Below, piece after piece: positions 10,820-20,300 of a stretch of DNA of 64,000 nt; position 1 is the stretch's first letter; the number at the start of each line of letters is the position of its first letter. Source of the stretch: Elysia crispata (lineage: Eukaryota; Mollusca; Gastropoda; Plakobranchidae); the NCBI GenBank assembly GCA_033675545.1, contig JAWDGP010006444.1:62001-126000 (forward strand), written 5' to 3'. The translations under genes were made by a program, and so were the position numbers. The notes beneath the pieces are model-generated. The model was given only the letters and a program-made list of their open reading frames with translations. It had not been told where the DNA came from and ran no database searches.

Positions 10820-11526
10820 GGATAAAAAACATGAAAAAACAAAGAGTCAATGTTTGAAATTAACTGCTTTGTAATACATTATTCATGAAGTGATTATGAA
10901 AGTAAAATTCAAGTAAGGGATATTAAAAAAAACACAATTATTTTTTTTCGTTTTTTGAATGGAAAGGAAAGAACATGTTTGTATTAAGATTAATTTAGTC
11001 TTTAAAATGTTCCGAACGCACAAAATTCGGGTGCATAAATCGATTACATAAAACTAATTACTAAAAATATCAATCATTAATGTCTAGCTCAGACAAACAT
11101 ACAATATTATATACATTATAAAGATGATAATATACTAAGTTTTGAGCTTACAATTAAGGACACAACGGTGTGTTTATGATTGTTAGAAATTGTTTTCATT
11201 ACATGCTACTGGTAGTTATGATATTCAATGTTTCTGTTTACTTAACCAAACAAATTATAACATTTATTCAAATGATGGAATAACAGAAATGGGACAAAAT
11301 GTAATTATATCCTTTTTTTTCAGTAAAGAGCAAGTAGTGATCTAGAAAAATCAGAAAATGACCCTATCATGAGAATCATAGTACACTACAATGGCAGCTG
11401 TCATACCAGCTGAGCAATTTTATTTCTGTTGAGAGCACTGCAATAAAAGTTCAGATGTCAGCGATATGAGAACATACGCATGAAAAATTTCTTCTTAAAT
11501 TTCTTTAGAGTCTTTGAAATTATTGT
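10820..11526. other. transposon 3' non-coding region
   Basis: AT-rich sequence inside the 4.3-kb element, downstream of the transposase stop codon and before the left subterminal cluster. No ORF of note. Confidence 0.5.
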
Positions 11527-13984
11527 CTAATCTTCTTCGCTTACTTCAGCTTGATCGTAACACAAGGGCAAACCTTCATAAAAGGAGTGATATGTGGCAG
11601 GAACCAGTCCAGCTTGACAAAGACTGATGAGGTCATCTTTCTTGACTCTGCTAATTCCACTCATGGCCGTGAAACGAAGTGGAGGCGACGCTTCTTGAGC
11701 TGGAGCAAGTGAATTGCCAGAACCCCTTTGCCTTCTGCAGAGATCCACTCGTTTCTCTGCACCGCCGTACTCATATGTCAGATACAATGCCTGAGGATCG
11801 GTGCCATAAACAATAAACTGCCTCACGCTACTCCATTTCACTTTGTTATCTTCATCATCCATGCTTAGGTTCTTGACACTCTTTGACATTGTTTTAGAGT
11901 CTATGAACTGTGCGAGTGTCAGCTCCTCTACATGATATGGTGTTTTGGACTTGCGTGCAGTCCTCACAGCTGAGTACCACTGCTCAGGCGAATAAATGAC
12001 CGCGTGTTTCGTGGCTCTCTCAATGACGCTATGAACAGAGTCGTTTTCGTTCTCGGTATGTCCTTTCTGAAGGAACGTTAAGCATAGCTTGTCCATTTGC
12101 AGTGTTTTGTTTGTTTCGTTCAGCATGAATGCCACAAAACGGTTGCGGTTTTGTCCTGGGCAGTTGTCAGAGAAGAAAGTCAAATCTTTGCACCCACCTT
12201 TTGATTTCTCTTCAATAAACTTAGTTAAGCATGTTGCAACCTCACTGGCACCTCTTCGCGCTTCAAATTCTGGCCACATAAAGCATCTTACTTCGGCTGT
12301 TCCAAGATCGTACATGGTGAGGTTGTGTACGTACAACTTCCTTTTGTAGTAAAATGTTGAGCTGTTAGATTTTGGGCACGGGAGCAATTGCTGCATGTCG
12401 AAACAAACTGCTCCAAATTTGTCATTTGCCTTACTTCTTTCCTTTGCCTCTGTTTTTATCTCTCTGGCTTTTTCTTTGCTCTCTAGATGTTTGGCCTGAA
12501 TCATTTTTTGGTTCTCATCTGGGTCGGCAATATTCTCAAACGCGACGCACTCGTCACACCTGTCTTTTTTTGGGCGAAAGAAAGACAAGTTGAACTTTTC
12601 TGTAAAAACGCGATTGTATTTGTCAGACGAAACAACCTCCAGGATTCCTTTATTTTTACATTGCTCAATATAAAGTCTATGCATCTCTTTGATACTCAGT
12701 GACTGATCTAAGAACCCTTTACTGCATTCTCTTCGACAGTAGTGGCTGTCTACTTTAGGAAAACTCTTAATGTGTTCAACAACTGTTGCAATGCTTTCTG
12801 CCGACCACTTCTTTTGTTTGCCATGTTTCCCAGACAGCGAGTCTTTTAAAATTCCTTCATCGCTCTGCATATTCACACTGCCATACACGAAGTCCTTTTT
12901 TATACCCAGGGTATTTAAGAAAAAAGTCTGGCATACTTGTCTTTTTTTACCGTCTTTAGTAAGAAAGTAGTGATATGTCACCTGTCTCTTCGTATCTTTG
13001 CCACAGTATGTTCTTTGAATAGATGTCTTTTCCACATTTTTTCAAATAAATTGTCTTTGGTCTTTTTTGTTACCTATCTTCCAATACTGCTGGAAAACTG
13101 ACCGCCTTTCCTCTTCAGAGATCAGTGCAGTGCACTTCCGTGGACATACTGGACCGCATGGAGGAGCTAAAGCTCGAGCTTTGAAGCTTTTACCAGTTTC
13201 TGATACGTAGCTCTCGCCAGCGTTACGGCGGCTCCGTATCAAGTTTTTCTTCCACTGGTCTTCATTCCTGACCCGTTTCCTGGACCGACCACGATTGTCA
13301 ACATTGTCCTCTGTGTTATGGACCAGGTCTTCATCAGGTCCTGGATCAACGCTGTTTTCTGTTGATTCAACTGGCTGGGAAGGTGAACCAACTTCGGCTT
13401 CTGTTACCACGTTGGAAGAGACAATTTCTACAGCTGTGGATGTAGACCCAATTGACAAGAAGTCTAGTGCTGCACTACTTGAGGAGATTTTTCTCCTCCG
13501 ATGGCGACGCTTTATTTCTGCTAGAGTGGCGTCGTCTGAATCAGAAGAGTTCAGTTCGCAGTCAGCCACGATCATGGTCGCTATCGTCTATCTCGTCATC
13601 TGTTGATGCGATGTTTGGTGCCTTGTCAGTCTGTATTGGCTCTTGACAACTAGAATCAAGTGCCGCATCACTGGTAAGGTGGAGATGAGACGGGCCCTCA
13701 CACCTAGCTGCTCTTCTCTGCCGTTCATTTTCCACAAGACTTTTCAAAGTCGAGGTATTCACCTTAAAAGAAAAGACAAACGAAAAAGGAGCCCAATTTC
13801 AGTGGTCTGATGCATAGCCTGCTTCGTAAATATTACACACACATGCAACACCAACTCTTAGTTTTCTCTGATTCAGAGGAATCAATGGTGACTAAAATGA
13901 TTTCATTTTAAATATCAATACCAACAATATAATTATTATTCGAAGTTTACTTACCTCACAATCACTGCCAGAACCACTTGACAT
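11527..13984 (-). pseudogene. transposase of the 4.3-kb element (spliced; one frame change, one in-frame stop)
   Basis: Exon 1 is only ten codons, ATG 13984 to 13955 (MSSGSGSDCE), with a perfect donor GTAAGT. The acceptor ends in TTTTAAG before 13762 and exon 2 continues in phase (VNTSTLKSLVENERQRRAAR). This frame stops at 13562, and the next part is open in another frame from about 13575, so an indel or an unseen intron lies near 13570. At 13044-13042 an in-frame TGA follows KKDQRQFI; translation then continues in the same frame as KNVEKTSIQRTYCGKDTKRQ for about 500 residues to 11527. The C-terminal part holds VCQTFFLNTLGI, a Cys-rich FRPKKDRCDEC, and three acidic blocks: AVCFDMQQLLPCP, LTFFSDNCPGQNRN and QKGHTENENDSVHS. 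These fit an RNase-H-like DDE/D catalytic site (inference). The acidic, Ser-rich N-terminus is typical of the family. Apart from the two breaks the gene looks complete. Confidence 0.8.
13763..13954 (-). other. intron 1 of the transposase gene
   Basis: Donor GTAAGT just below 13955 and a pyrimidine-rich acceptor ending in AAG just above 13762. The 192-bp intron sits between codons (phase 0). Joining the exons keeps the frame open. Confidence 0.7.
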
Positions 13985-14429
13985 GATAATGTTGTAGTTG
14001 AAATTGTTCGATAGTCGACAAACAAGACAGTATTTCTGCTGGTTAAGAAGTCAATGAAACGCACAGCAGCCACAGCTGCTGTTATGTAGGCTAGCGGACT
14101 ACTGCGATCATTCTAAACACGAGGTCTATTCTGATTAAAAAAAACACAACTTAAACCACCGTTGCGTCAACACGTGGTTTTGGGATGGGCATGGGCATTT
14201 CCGACACTGCCCTCACCGCACAACCCATGACAGGTATGACTAACTCTCCCCGCCGCCCGCCCCACTCGCCCCCCCCCCCCCATCTTTCCCTTTTCCCTTA
14301 CTCGATCCACCGAAATAGATGCACAATGCGAACAATGTTGCATCAGAATGATTAAAAAAAATTCATGTCTCAAAGACAGAAACCGATATGTCTGTAGTTT
14401 GTCTGTAATTATAATGTAACGGTTGAAGA

Positions 14430-14515
14430 AATAGCTCGGGACAAGAAACCGCTAACAGCAGTTAGCGGTTTCTGGTATTCAGGAATTTTACGATAAGACC
14501 CATTGTCGGGTTCTT
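14430..14515. repeat. right subterminal palindromic motif cluster
   Basis: 'ctcgggacaagaaaccgc' leads into a perfect 13-base inverted repeat ('agaaaccgctaac' / 'gttagcggtttct', 4-base loop). A reversed motif copy ('gtcgggttcttaccccgc') follows near 14505. This mirrors the left cluster and shares the core of the terminal repeats. Confidence 0.8.
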
Positions 14516-14663
14516 ACCCCGCTTATAGTTTGAGAAAACCACGTCGGAAAATAAAACTTTAAAACTGTAAGAGATAGAGCTTTGGCGGTAAGAGAGGCGT
14601 GTAGAGCAAAGGGAGGTAATCAAGAAAATCGAAAAAAAAACGAATTTGGCCAAAAATGTGGCT

Positions 14664-14695
14664 TATCGGGTTCTTGTCCCGAGCCGACGATATAT
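14664..14695. repeat. right terminal inverted repeat of the 4.3-kb transposon
   Basis: 'gggttcttgtcccgagccga' then 'cgatatat'; complement of the left end. Outside it lies 'acatatatatattta', so the exact border within the TA tract is uncertain. Confidence 0.85.
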
Positions 14696-15920
14696 ACATA
14701 TATATATTTATTAAGGACGAAAAATATCGGAAAGAATCCTGTTTTTGATCCCACCACCTGAAAAAAAAAAATCGACTTGTCTGAAAATGGAGCTCAGTGC
14801 AAGGTCTTGTAATTCATATCAGATGGGGTATGAACTGATTTGACTGAAAATCGACGAAAGTGGTGTCAACTGTTTTGTCAGGACAATATAGGCCTAAATA
14901 ACTAGCAGGCAAACATGAAATATGAAAAAAAAATTAAATGGAATTGATGGACCAATTTTATTAACAAGCACTGTGTCTTATTTTGTGCTTTATCAGAAGC
15001 AACCACAGAAAATTTGCTTTGATATATAATTGCACTCCATAGCACAGTGCAGAATAACAGTGAGACAACTTAAAAACCGCAAAAATGGGTGCTGCAAAAC
15101 ACCCCCTGCCTACATAGAATGTAGCCTACTTACCACAAACAATTATGGTTGCATTATATGTAAGTGCCAGGTCAGTGATAAATAATCCTCTTTTTGTCTG
15201 TGTTCACCTGCACTTCCACAAAAGCTTTGCATCCTGTCAGGTAGGTGCTGAAAGTGAATAGAAGAGTTACAATCGTATAAATTAAAATTAAATCAAAAGC
15301 CATAAATTGGCCTCAAAAGGTGTCACTCTTTGCCAATGACTCTACGAGTATCCTGGGCTATAGGAACAGGATCGTTGATGTATCTTTGCTCCCACACCTG
15401 GTCTATCAAAGTTAGAGTGAAATCGAGCTGCGGCTCAGGCTTTTGGGTTAGAGTATGTTTAGATTCAGAGTAAATAGTTTGAGCCTGAACCCTCATGCCA
15501 TGTTTAAGATGTGCTTCAGCCCGTTCCACCATTTCATGTTTTTTTTTTTTTTTTGAAGCTGTATTACTTGAGGTTCTGGTCAAATATGTCAACTCCATTC
15601 ATGTACAAAGACTGGCTTCTGCATGCAATGTACTCTTTTCCTTGTTTTCATGATAAGAGAATGTGCAGTAGAAAGCAAACACACTCCCTTTTTGTCTTTG
15701 TACTTCAAGCTTAACATATCGTCTTTGACTAAAAAAAATTAATCAGCTTTTTGTCTTGTAACTTTTTGCTGCGTTAATCATAGGGGATTCCCCAAAGGTT
15801 GGAGGGGAACGCGCCGCAAGCTGCCTTTCTCTTTGTTCTCAAGTCATAAAACAGAGATAAACTTTTAAAAATTTGTTCATAAATATACAATGGCCCTTGC
15901 TATGGAACTCGTGGAGATCC
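14696..15920. other. spacer between two transposons, no gene seen
   Basis: 1.2 kb of AT-rich DNA with short ORFs only (for example 91 codons at 15323-15598, which includes a poly-lysine run from a T tract). No motif recognised. Confidence 0.4.
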
Positions 15921-15928
15921 TGGGGACA
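15921..15928. repeat. target-site duplication, left (tggggaca)
   Basis: The 8 bases 'tggggaca' directly precede the GGGAG end of the Mutator-like element and are repeated directly after its other end at 17383-17390. If the adjoining C is counted, the duplication is 9 bp. An 8-10-bp duplication is characteristic of Mutator-like elements. Confidence 0.85.
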
Positions 15929-15938
15929 GGGAGCATGC

Positions 15939-16107
15939 CACTTGCGAAGGTTTCGTATCCCAAACATTCCACTTGCGAAGGTACTAGATTTTGGGTCAAA
16001 AATAACATTCCACTTGCGAAGGTACTAGATTTTGGGTCAAAAATAACATTCCACTTGCGAAGGTACTAGATTTGGGGTAAAAAATAACATTCCACTTGCG
16101 AAGGTTA
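15939..16107. repeat. five tandem end-motif copies, left MULE end
   Basis: 'ccacttgcgaaggt' occurs five times. The three middle units are nearly identical, about 42 bases each, with 'actagattttgggtcaaaaa' as spacer. The motif matches in inverted orientation at the right end, so these are probably multiplied transposase-binding sites within the terminal repeat (inference). Confidence 0.85.
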
Positions 16108-16269
16108 CGGTATTAAGTATTCGGTATTAATGAAAATCGAACATCCCCCTCTGCGTTTCGGCTTCGGACTGTCTCATAGTGAGGCCGCATTAGGATGTTT
16201 GATTTTATTTTTCCGACCGTTAAAAACATATGTACATTATTTACATTCTGGGTTAAAGAGTCGCTCAGG

Positions 16270-17187
16270 TCAGTGGAGATTTGTACGTGGGAGCAATGCA
16301 TTGCAGATGCGCCTTAAAAAGGCATGTGTTGTGAGTGAGCCATCTACGTACTCTGCAATCGACGATTTCATCCAGTCATGTTTCTTCCTGTCAGACAGTT
16401 TGGCTGGGCGTGAGGGTCCATCTCGGATCTTGAATGAGTTTTCAAAAACGATCTCTTGAAGTCGATCAACTAATTGAAAAACGGATGGGTGACTTGCATA
16501 AAAGAGACTATTGAGTTTTCTATGGAAGGCCTCTGAACCGTTCGTTGTTCTTTTGCTGCACACATCTGTGCTAGCCCATAAAGTCGGAGGGAAGCTGGAG
16601 TGACTGCATATATATGTTTTTGCGAGATACTCCAAGTATTCGTCTATTCTCTGATCATCTGGCGCTTGTTCCAGGATGTCAAATGCATAACTCTCGCAGA
16701 CATCTAAAGGATCAAGGTAAGGCAAGCCAAAAGTAATTTTGAGGAATTGTCCGATTTCAGAATCCGGATTCTTGAACTCTTCACTCAGACCGACCTTTTG
16801 AATTTTCTTCCACCAACTCTGTTTTAGATGAAAGAGACAGCCTTTCAGTGCCAACCCTGGGAGGCTTAGCTTTGCTGCTGCATGAGCCGCTTGTTCGAAG
16901 TCTAGATGAAGAATCTTCCCTTCGAGACATAATCCTGTGACTTCAAAGTGTAGGGAATGCAATAGCTTAAACATGTTTTGGTACACTTCTTTGCTACTTC
17001 CAGGGAGCAAGAAAAACGCCACTTGGACGTATATTCCATCTGTAAACGTGATGATGGTGTGCAGCTGCTCGAAATGCTTCGGACATGATTTAAACGTGCC
17101 GTCGCCAAACATGTCTTGGTTCCTGTGAAGGTATACCATTGCAGAAGGGCTGTAAACACAAGCTATCTGAGTTTCGTCATCGGTCAT
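16270..17187 (-). CDS. Mutator-like transposase core (MULE domain)
   Basis: Open frame that begins at a stop near 17265. The first in-frame ATG is 17187 (MTDDETQIACVYS), giving 305 residues; thirteen further codons to a GTG at 17226 are also open. Catalytic blocks in order: FGDGTFKSCPKHF (first Asp), ILHLDFEQAAHAA (second Asp), LKGCLFHLKQSWW (the C..H of MULE transposases) and TTNGSEAFHRKLN (Glu). These acidic residues and the C/H pair are the known MULE signature. The usual N-terminal DNA-binding domain (for example a FLYWCH or WRKY-like zinc finger) is not present between the ATG and the right end, so the protein may be truncated, use an unseen exon, or bind its ends another way. No internal stop, so recent activity is possible. 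Confidence 0.85.
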   Translation of the reverse strand: MTDDETQIACVYSPSAMVYLHRNQDMFGDGTFKSCPKHFEQLHTIITFTDGIYVQVAFFLLPGSSKEVYQNMFKLLHSLHFEVTGLCLEGKILHLDFEQAAHAAAKLSLPGLALKGCLFHLKQSWWKKIQKVGLSEEFKNPDSEIGQFLKITFGLPYLDPLDVCESYAFDILEQAPDDQRIDEYLEYLAKTYICSHSSFPPTLWASTDVCSKRTTNGSEAFHRKLNSLFYASHPSVFQLVDRLQEIVFENSFKIRDGPSRPAKLSDRKKHDWMKSSIAEYVDGSLTTHAFLRRICNALLPRTNLH

Positions 17188-17293
17188 GTACTCATGTAAA
17201 ACATACTTAGTGTGATATCCTTTCACCGGCTTTAATCGGCCTGGTCCGATAAATAATTATTCAAGTCGAATTGAAGAATCGTTTATTTTCTAT

Positions 17294-17366
17294 ACCTTCG
17301 CAAGTGGCAAGTTTCGGCGCCCTTTGAAGATTTTACCTTCGCAAGTGGCAAGTTTCGGCGCCCTAT
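17294..17366. repeat. two tandem end-motif copies, right MULE end
   Basis: Two copies of 'accttcgcaagtggcaagtt' plus 'tcggcgccct', separated by 'ttgaagatttt'. The core is the complement of the left-end motif. Confidence 0.85.
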
Positions 17367-17382
17367 GAAGTGGAATACTCCC

Positions 17383-17390
17383 TGGGGACA
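17383..17390. repeat. target-site duplication, right (tggggaca)
   Basis: Identical to 15921-15928. Confidence 0.85.
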
Positions 17391-20300
17391 ACATGCCTAC
17401 CATCGTCAGTTTCCAGTCTGTTTCTTTCTCTCCCTGCGTGAATTTTCCCTCGGCTGACACAGCCTTTGTCCTCACCACATAAAAAATTAATCATGTCCAA
17501 CTCGTGTGGCTTACTTAGAATGCACTGTTCGAATTGCAGTCGCCCTTCCATGGCTTTATTGTATTACACTATTAATCATCTACTGCTTAATTCTTGCCAG
17601 GGTACATGAAGTTGGGAGAGGCAAATTTTCTTTCCATATATGCTCTACAAGGGGCGAGATCTTGTGGAGTTTGGCAGCTTTAACTTGTTTAAGAGCATTT
17701 CTGTGTCGATGAAGGGCGCTCACATCACATCTATCCCATGACATTGGCGAGAACAAAATGGGCCCCTTCGACTAGTAGTAGTACACTAGTTGCAGTGGCT
17801 TGTTCACAATACTGGAAAACATAGAACTAGGAAGAGCCGAAGAAACTTCCACATTATCTAATGATACTTGATAGAGATACACATTCGCCTCTTCAAGTTA
17901 TTTCACAAAAAATAGACCCGGTCATTTCGAAGACAGTTTTTTCATTCTTTTAATTACAGAGAAGGCAATGTACTGCTCTAACAAGTAAGTGCGTCCGAGT
18001 GTATTTGTGTTCCATGCCTATTTTTCAGGAAGATTTGCAGCCTTAAAGGGGAAAGCTACCCAAAGGAGCAAAAATTGTTTTTAATTCTAAAATTTTGTTT
18101 TTACGTGCTGGTGTGTGTCTTGAGCATATTTGGTGGACATTTCAACAGATTTTAGTCACTTTTGAGTACCAGTCACATTGAGAGGGATGATTTTGACATC
18201 CCAACTGTTAAAATTTTTTCAAACCTGAGGAGTGGCTTTTATAGGGCTAAGGAAGAAGGAGGTGTGGTAGCGAAATAACTACATGTATACCATTAGGGCT
18301 AAGTTATAATGTTTCTGGACTCAGACTGAAAGGAAGCAGTGGGCAGACACAGTTACAAAATATTCATCGTCGGTTTCATCTATCTCAACGGTCAGACCAA
18401 TATTTATTTTGCAAAAAATATATGCCTGCAATTACTAGAAAACAACAAATAAAAAAAGAAAAAAAAGTTCTTCTCTGGTCTCCCCTCTACCCCTCTTTTT
18501 TGGTAGACACTACCGACATTGTAAGCTTTAAAATATGGACTTGAGAATTTGCTAAATCTTCCTTCAAAGGGGCTCATTTTTCTGGGATTTTCAAATCAGA
18601 GTAAATCAAAGATTAAAAGTAACTTCAAAGCTCCTCACTTTATGCAATATGAAATATTGAGGATTTTCCCCTTTTCTTTTTTTTTTTAATCAATATCATG
18701 TTCACTTGGGCTTTAGTAGATTCAAAGTTTATTTTTTATCCCAAAGAATTTAAAATTACTGACCTAGACTACACACGTTAGTTATATTTATATTTGGAAT
18801 TTAACTTTAACCATAAAGACAGCTTTCACTGGAACATTTTGTGTTAATGTAACCAATAAGAATTTTAATACCTAATTTCTACGTCATGAAACAGTAAATA
18901 GATTTTTTTTTTAAAAACATATAACATAAATTATTACAATTTGAAGAAGGTCAGAGCGTTATCTGAGAGCACCTTCTATTCTGACTATTCAGCCTATTGA
19001 TGAGAACAAGTTAATTTAAAGTACTGCTGTGCTTACTTTTTTTTGCAAAATAAAGTGTGAGTTGCTCATCTCTGAGTCATAAGAATTCACCGTGTGGGAT
19101 ATACATTATATAACTTTCAAATTTAAGCTTTCTCCTCACATACAATGTAATGATTTTATGGATACGATACATTTCAGTTTAAATCAGCATTGGCTCTAAA
19201 ACTAAAAAAAAGTAAGGGGAAAGACAAACTCAATGTGAAACGACAGTCCTTTTGATGAATACATGTATTATGATGAAACACAAAATTTGACTCTAAACTG
19301 ACTCTACAAATGTATATGCATCTGTCTTATCACTTGGACTTCGAATAGGATGGTTGTGCCAAGACTAATCAGGGAATGCCCGAGGCAAGACATCTGGCAT
19401 CTCTCTCATTGGCTATTGGAAATGGAAGAATACAAATTTTGAGTGCTTTTGGTTTTTAATTCAGGAGAGCTTATAAATTTATTTACAAAATGATTTTTAT
19501 TGTTACATGTATCTCTTTTTACCAATGACTCAAAGCTGTCTAGATCAGCCCTGATCCTTTGTCATAGATTCTGCATCGACAAATTTATATCAAAGAATTT
19601 ACATATTTTGAGAAGAAATGGAATTTGTATAAATATTTATTTTACATTCCTTTCTTTCCTATCAGAGCACTTCTGAAAAGGTCATTTTTAGGCTAAAAGA
19701 TGATTTCATGTACATTTTCCCCCCATGTCAAAAAGATTTTCTTATAAAAATGATAATGTATTCCTCTGAGCACATGTTGAGGTGATACCAGGTATAGTAT
19801 CGTGAACCTGTAACGCCACAAAATTTAACGTGGCGCAGCTTTGTATTGAATCTGTAACTATTTCGTGAATAAACAAGATCACATAATAGTTGTTTGTTAC
19901 TGTGGATGGTTGTTTTTACAAACGTTGAAAAACATTTTTTCATTTATTTCTTCAAATGCTACCTTTTCACTTAAAAAAAAACCGAACAAACAGAAAGCAC
20001 AATTCCAGTTTTAAATCTAATCTTTAATGTGTGCCCCGGATGTTAAACTCTGTCATTTAAGGGCCTAATTTAAGCACAGCAGATCAACTACATGTATTAT
20101 AAAAGCCTCGCTAGCTTGCTACATGCTTGTAGTTGTACAGAAAAAGATGCAAAAATATAATTCAGAATAGTCACGGTGAATGAAAACCCTTAAATCTGAT
20201 TGGGCCTCTGACAATACACTAGGTCGTTCATGTTATTGTCATACTTTATTGCTGTAAAAAAGTATTTTTCGCTCCTTGTTTACTTTCACTCTCTGGACTG

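Larger units (their letters stand above)
10365..14695 (-). mobile_element. near-intact 4.3-kb DNA transposon with DDE-type (DUF7869-like) transposase
   Basis: The ends are inverted repeats of about 30 bases: the left end reads 'atatatcgtcggctcgggac' followed by 'aagaaaccga', and the right end is its complement at 14664-14695 with one clear mismatch in the inner part. The boundaries sit in TATATA tracts, so a TA or TATA duplication is likely but cannot be fixed exactly. Inside lie extra copies of the end motif as palindromes (10588-10692 and 14430-14515) and one spliced transposase gene on the minus strand. About 1.1 kb at the left and 0.7 kb at the right are non-coding. The superfamily is not assigned here; the catalytic domain resembles the family I know as DUF7869. 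The recent look of the ends and the single breaks in the gene suggest a young copy. Confidence 0.85.
15929..17382 (-). mobile_element. complete compact Mutator-like element (MULE), 1,454 bp
   Basis: Bounded by inverted ends 'gggagcatgccac' (left) and 'gtggaatactccc' (right, complement gggagtattccac) and by an identical 8-bp target duplication. It carries one transposase core gene on the minus strand. Each end has tandem copies of a 'ccacttgcgaaggt' motif, five on the left and two on the right. Family assignment rests on the transposase motifs plus the duplication length. It is short for an element that still encodes a transposase. Confidence 0.9.

Noticed and set aside
15939..16107. Regularly spaced repeats considered as a CRISPR-like array
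   Set aside because: Eukaryotic context; the 'spacers' are identical to each other and the array forms one end of a transposon.
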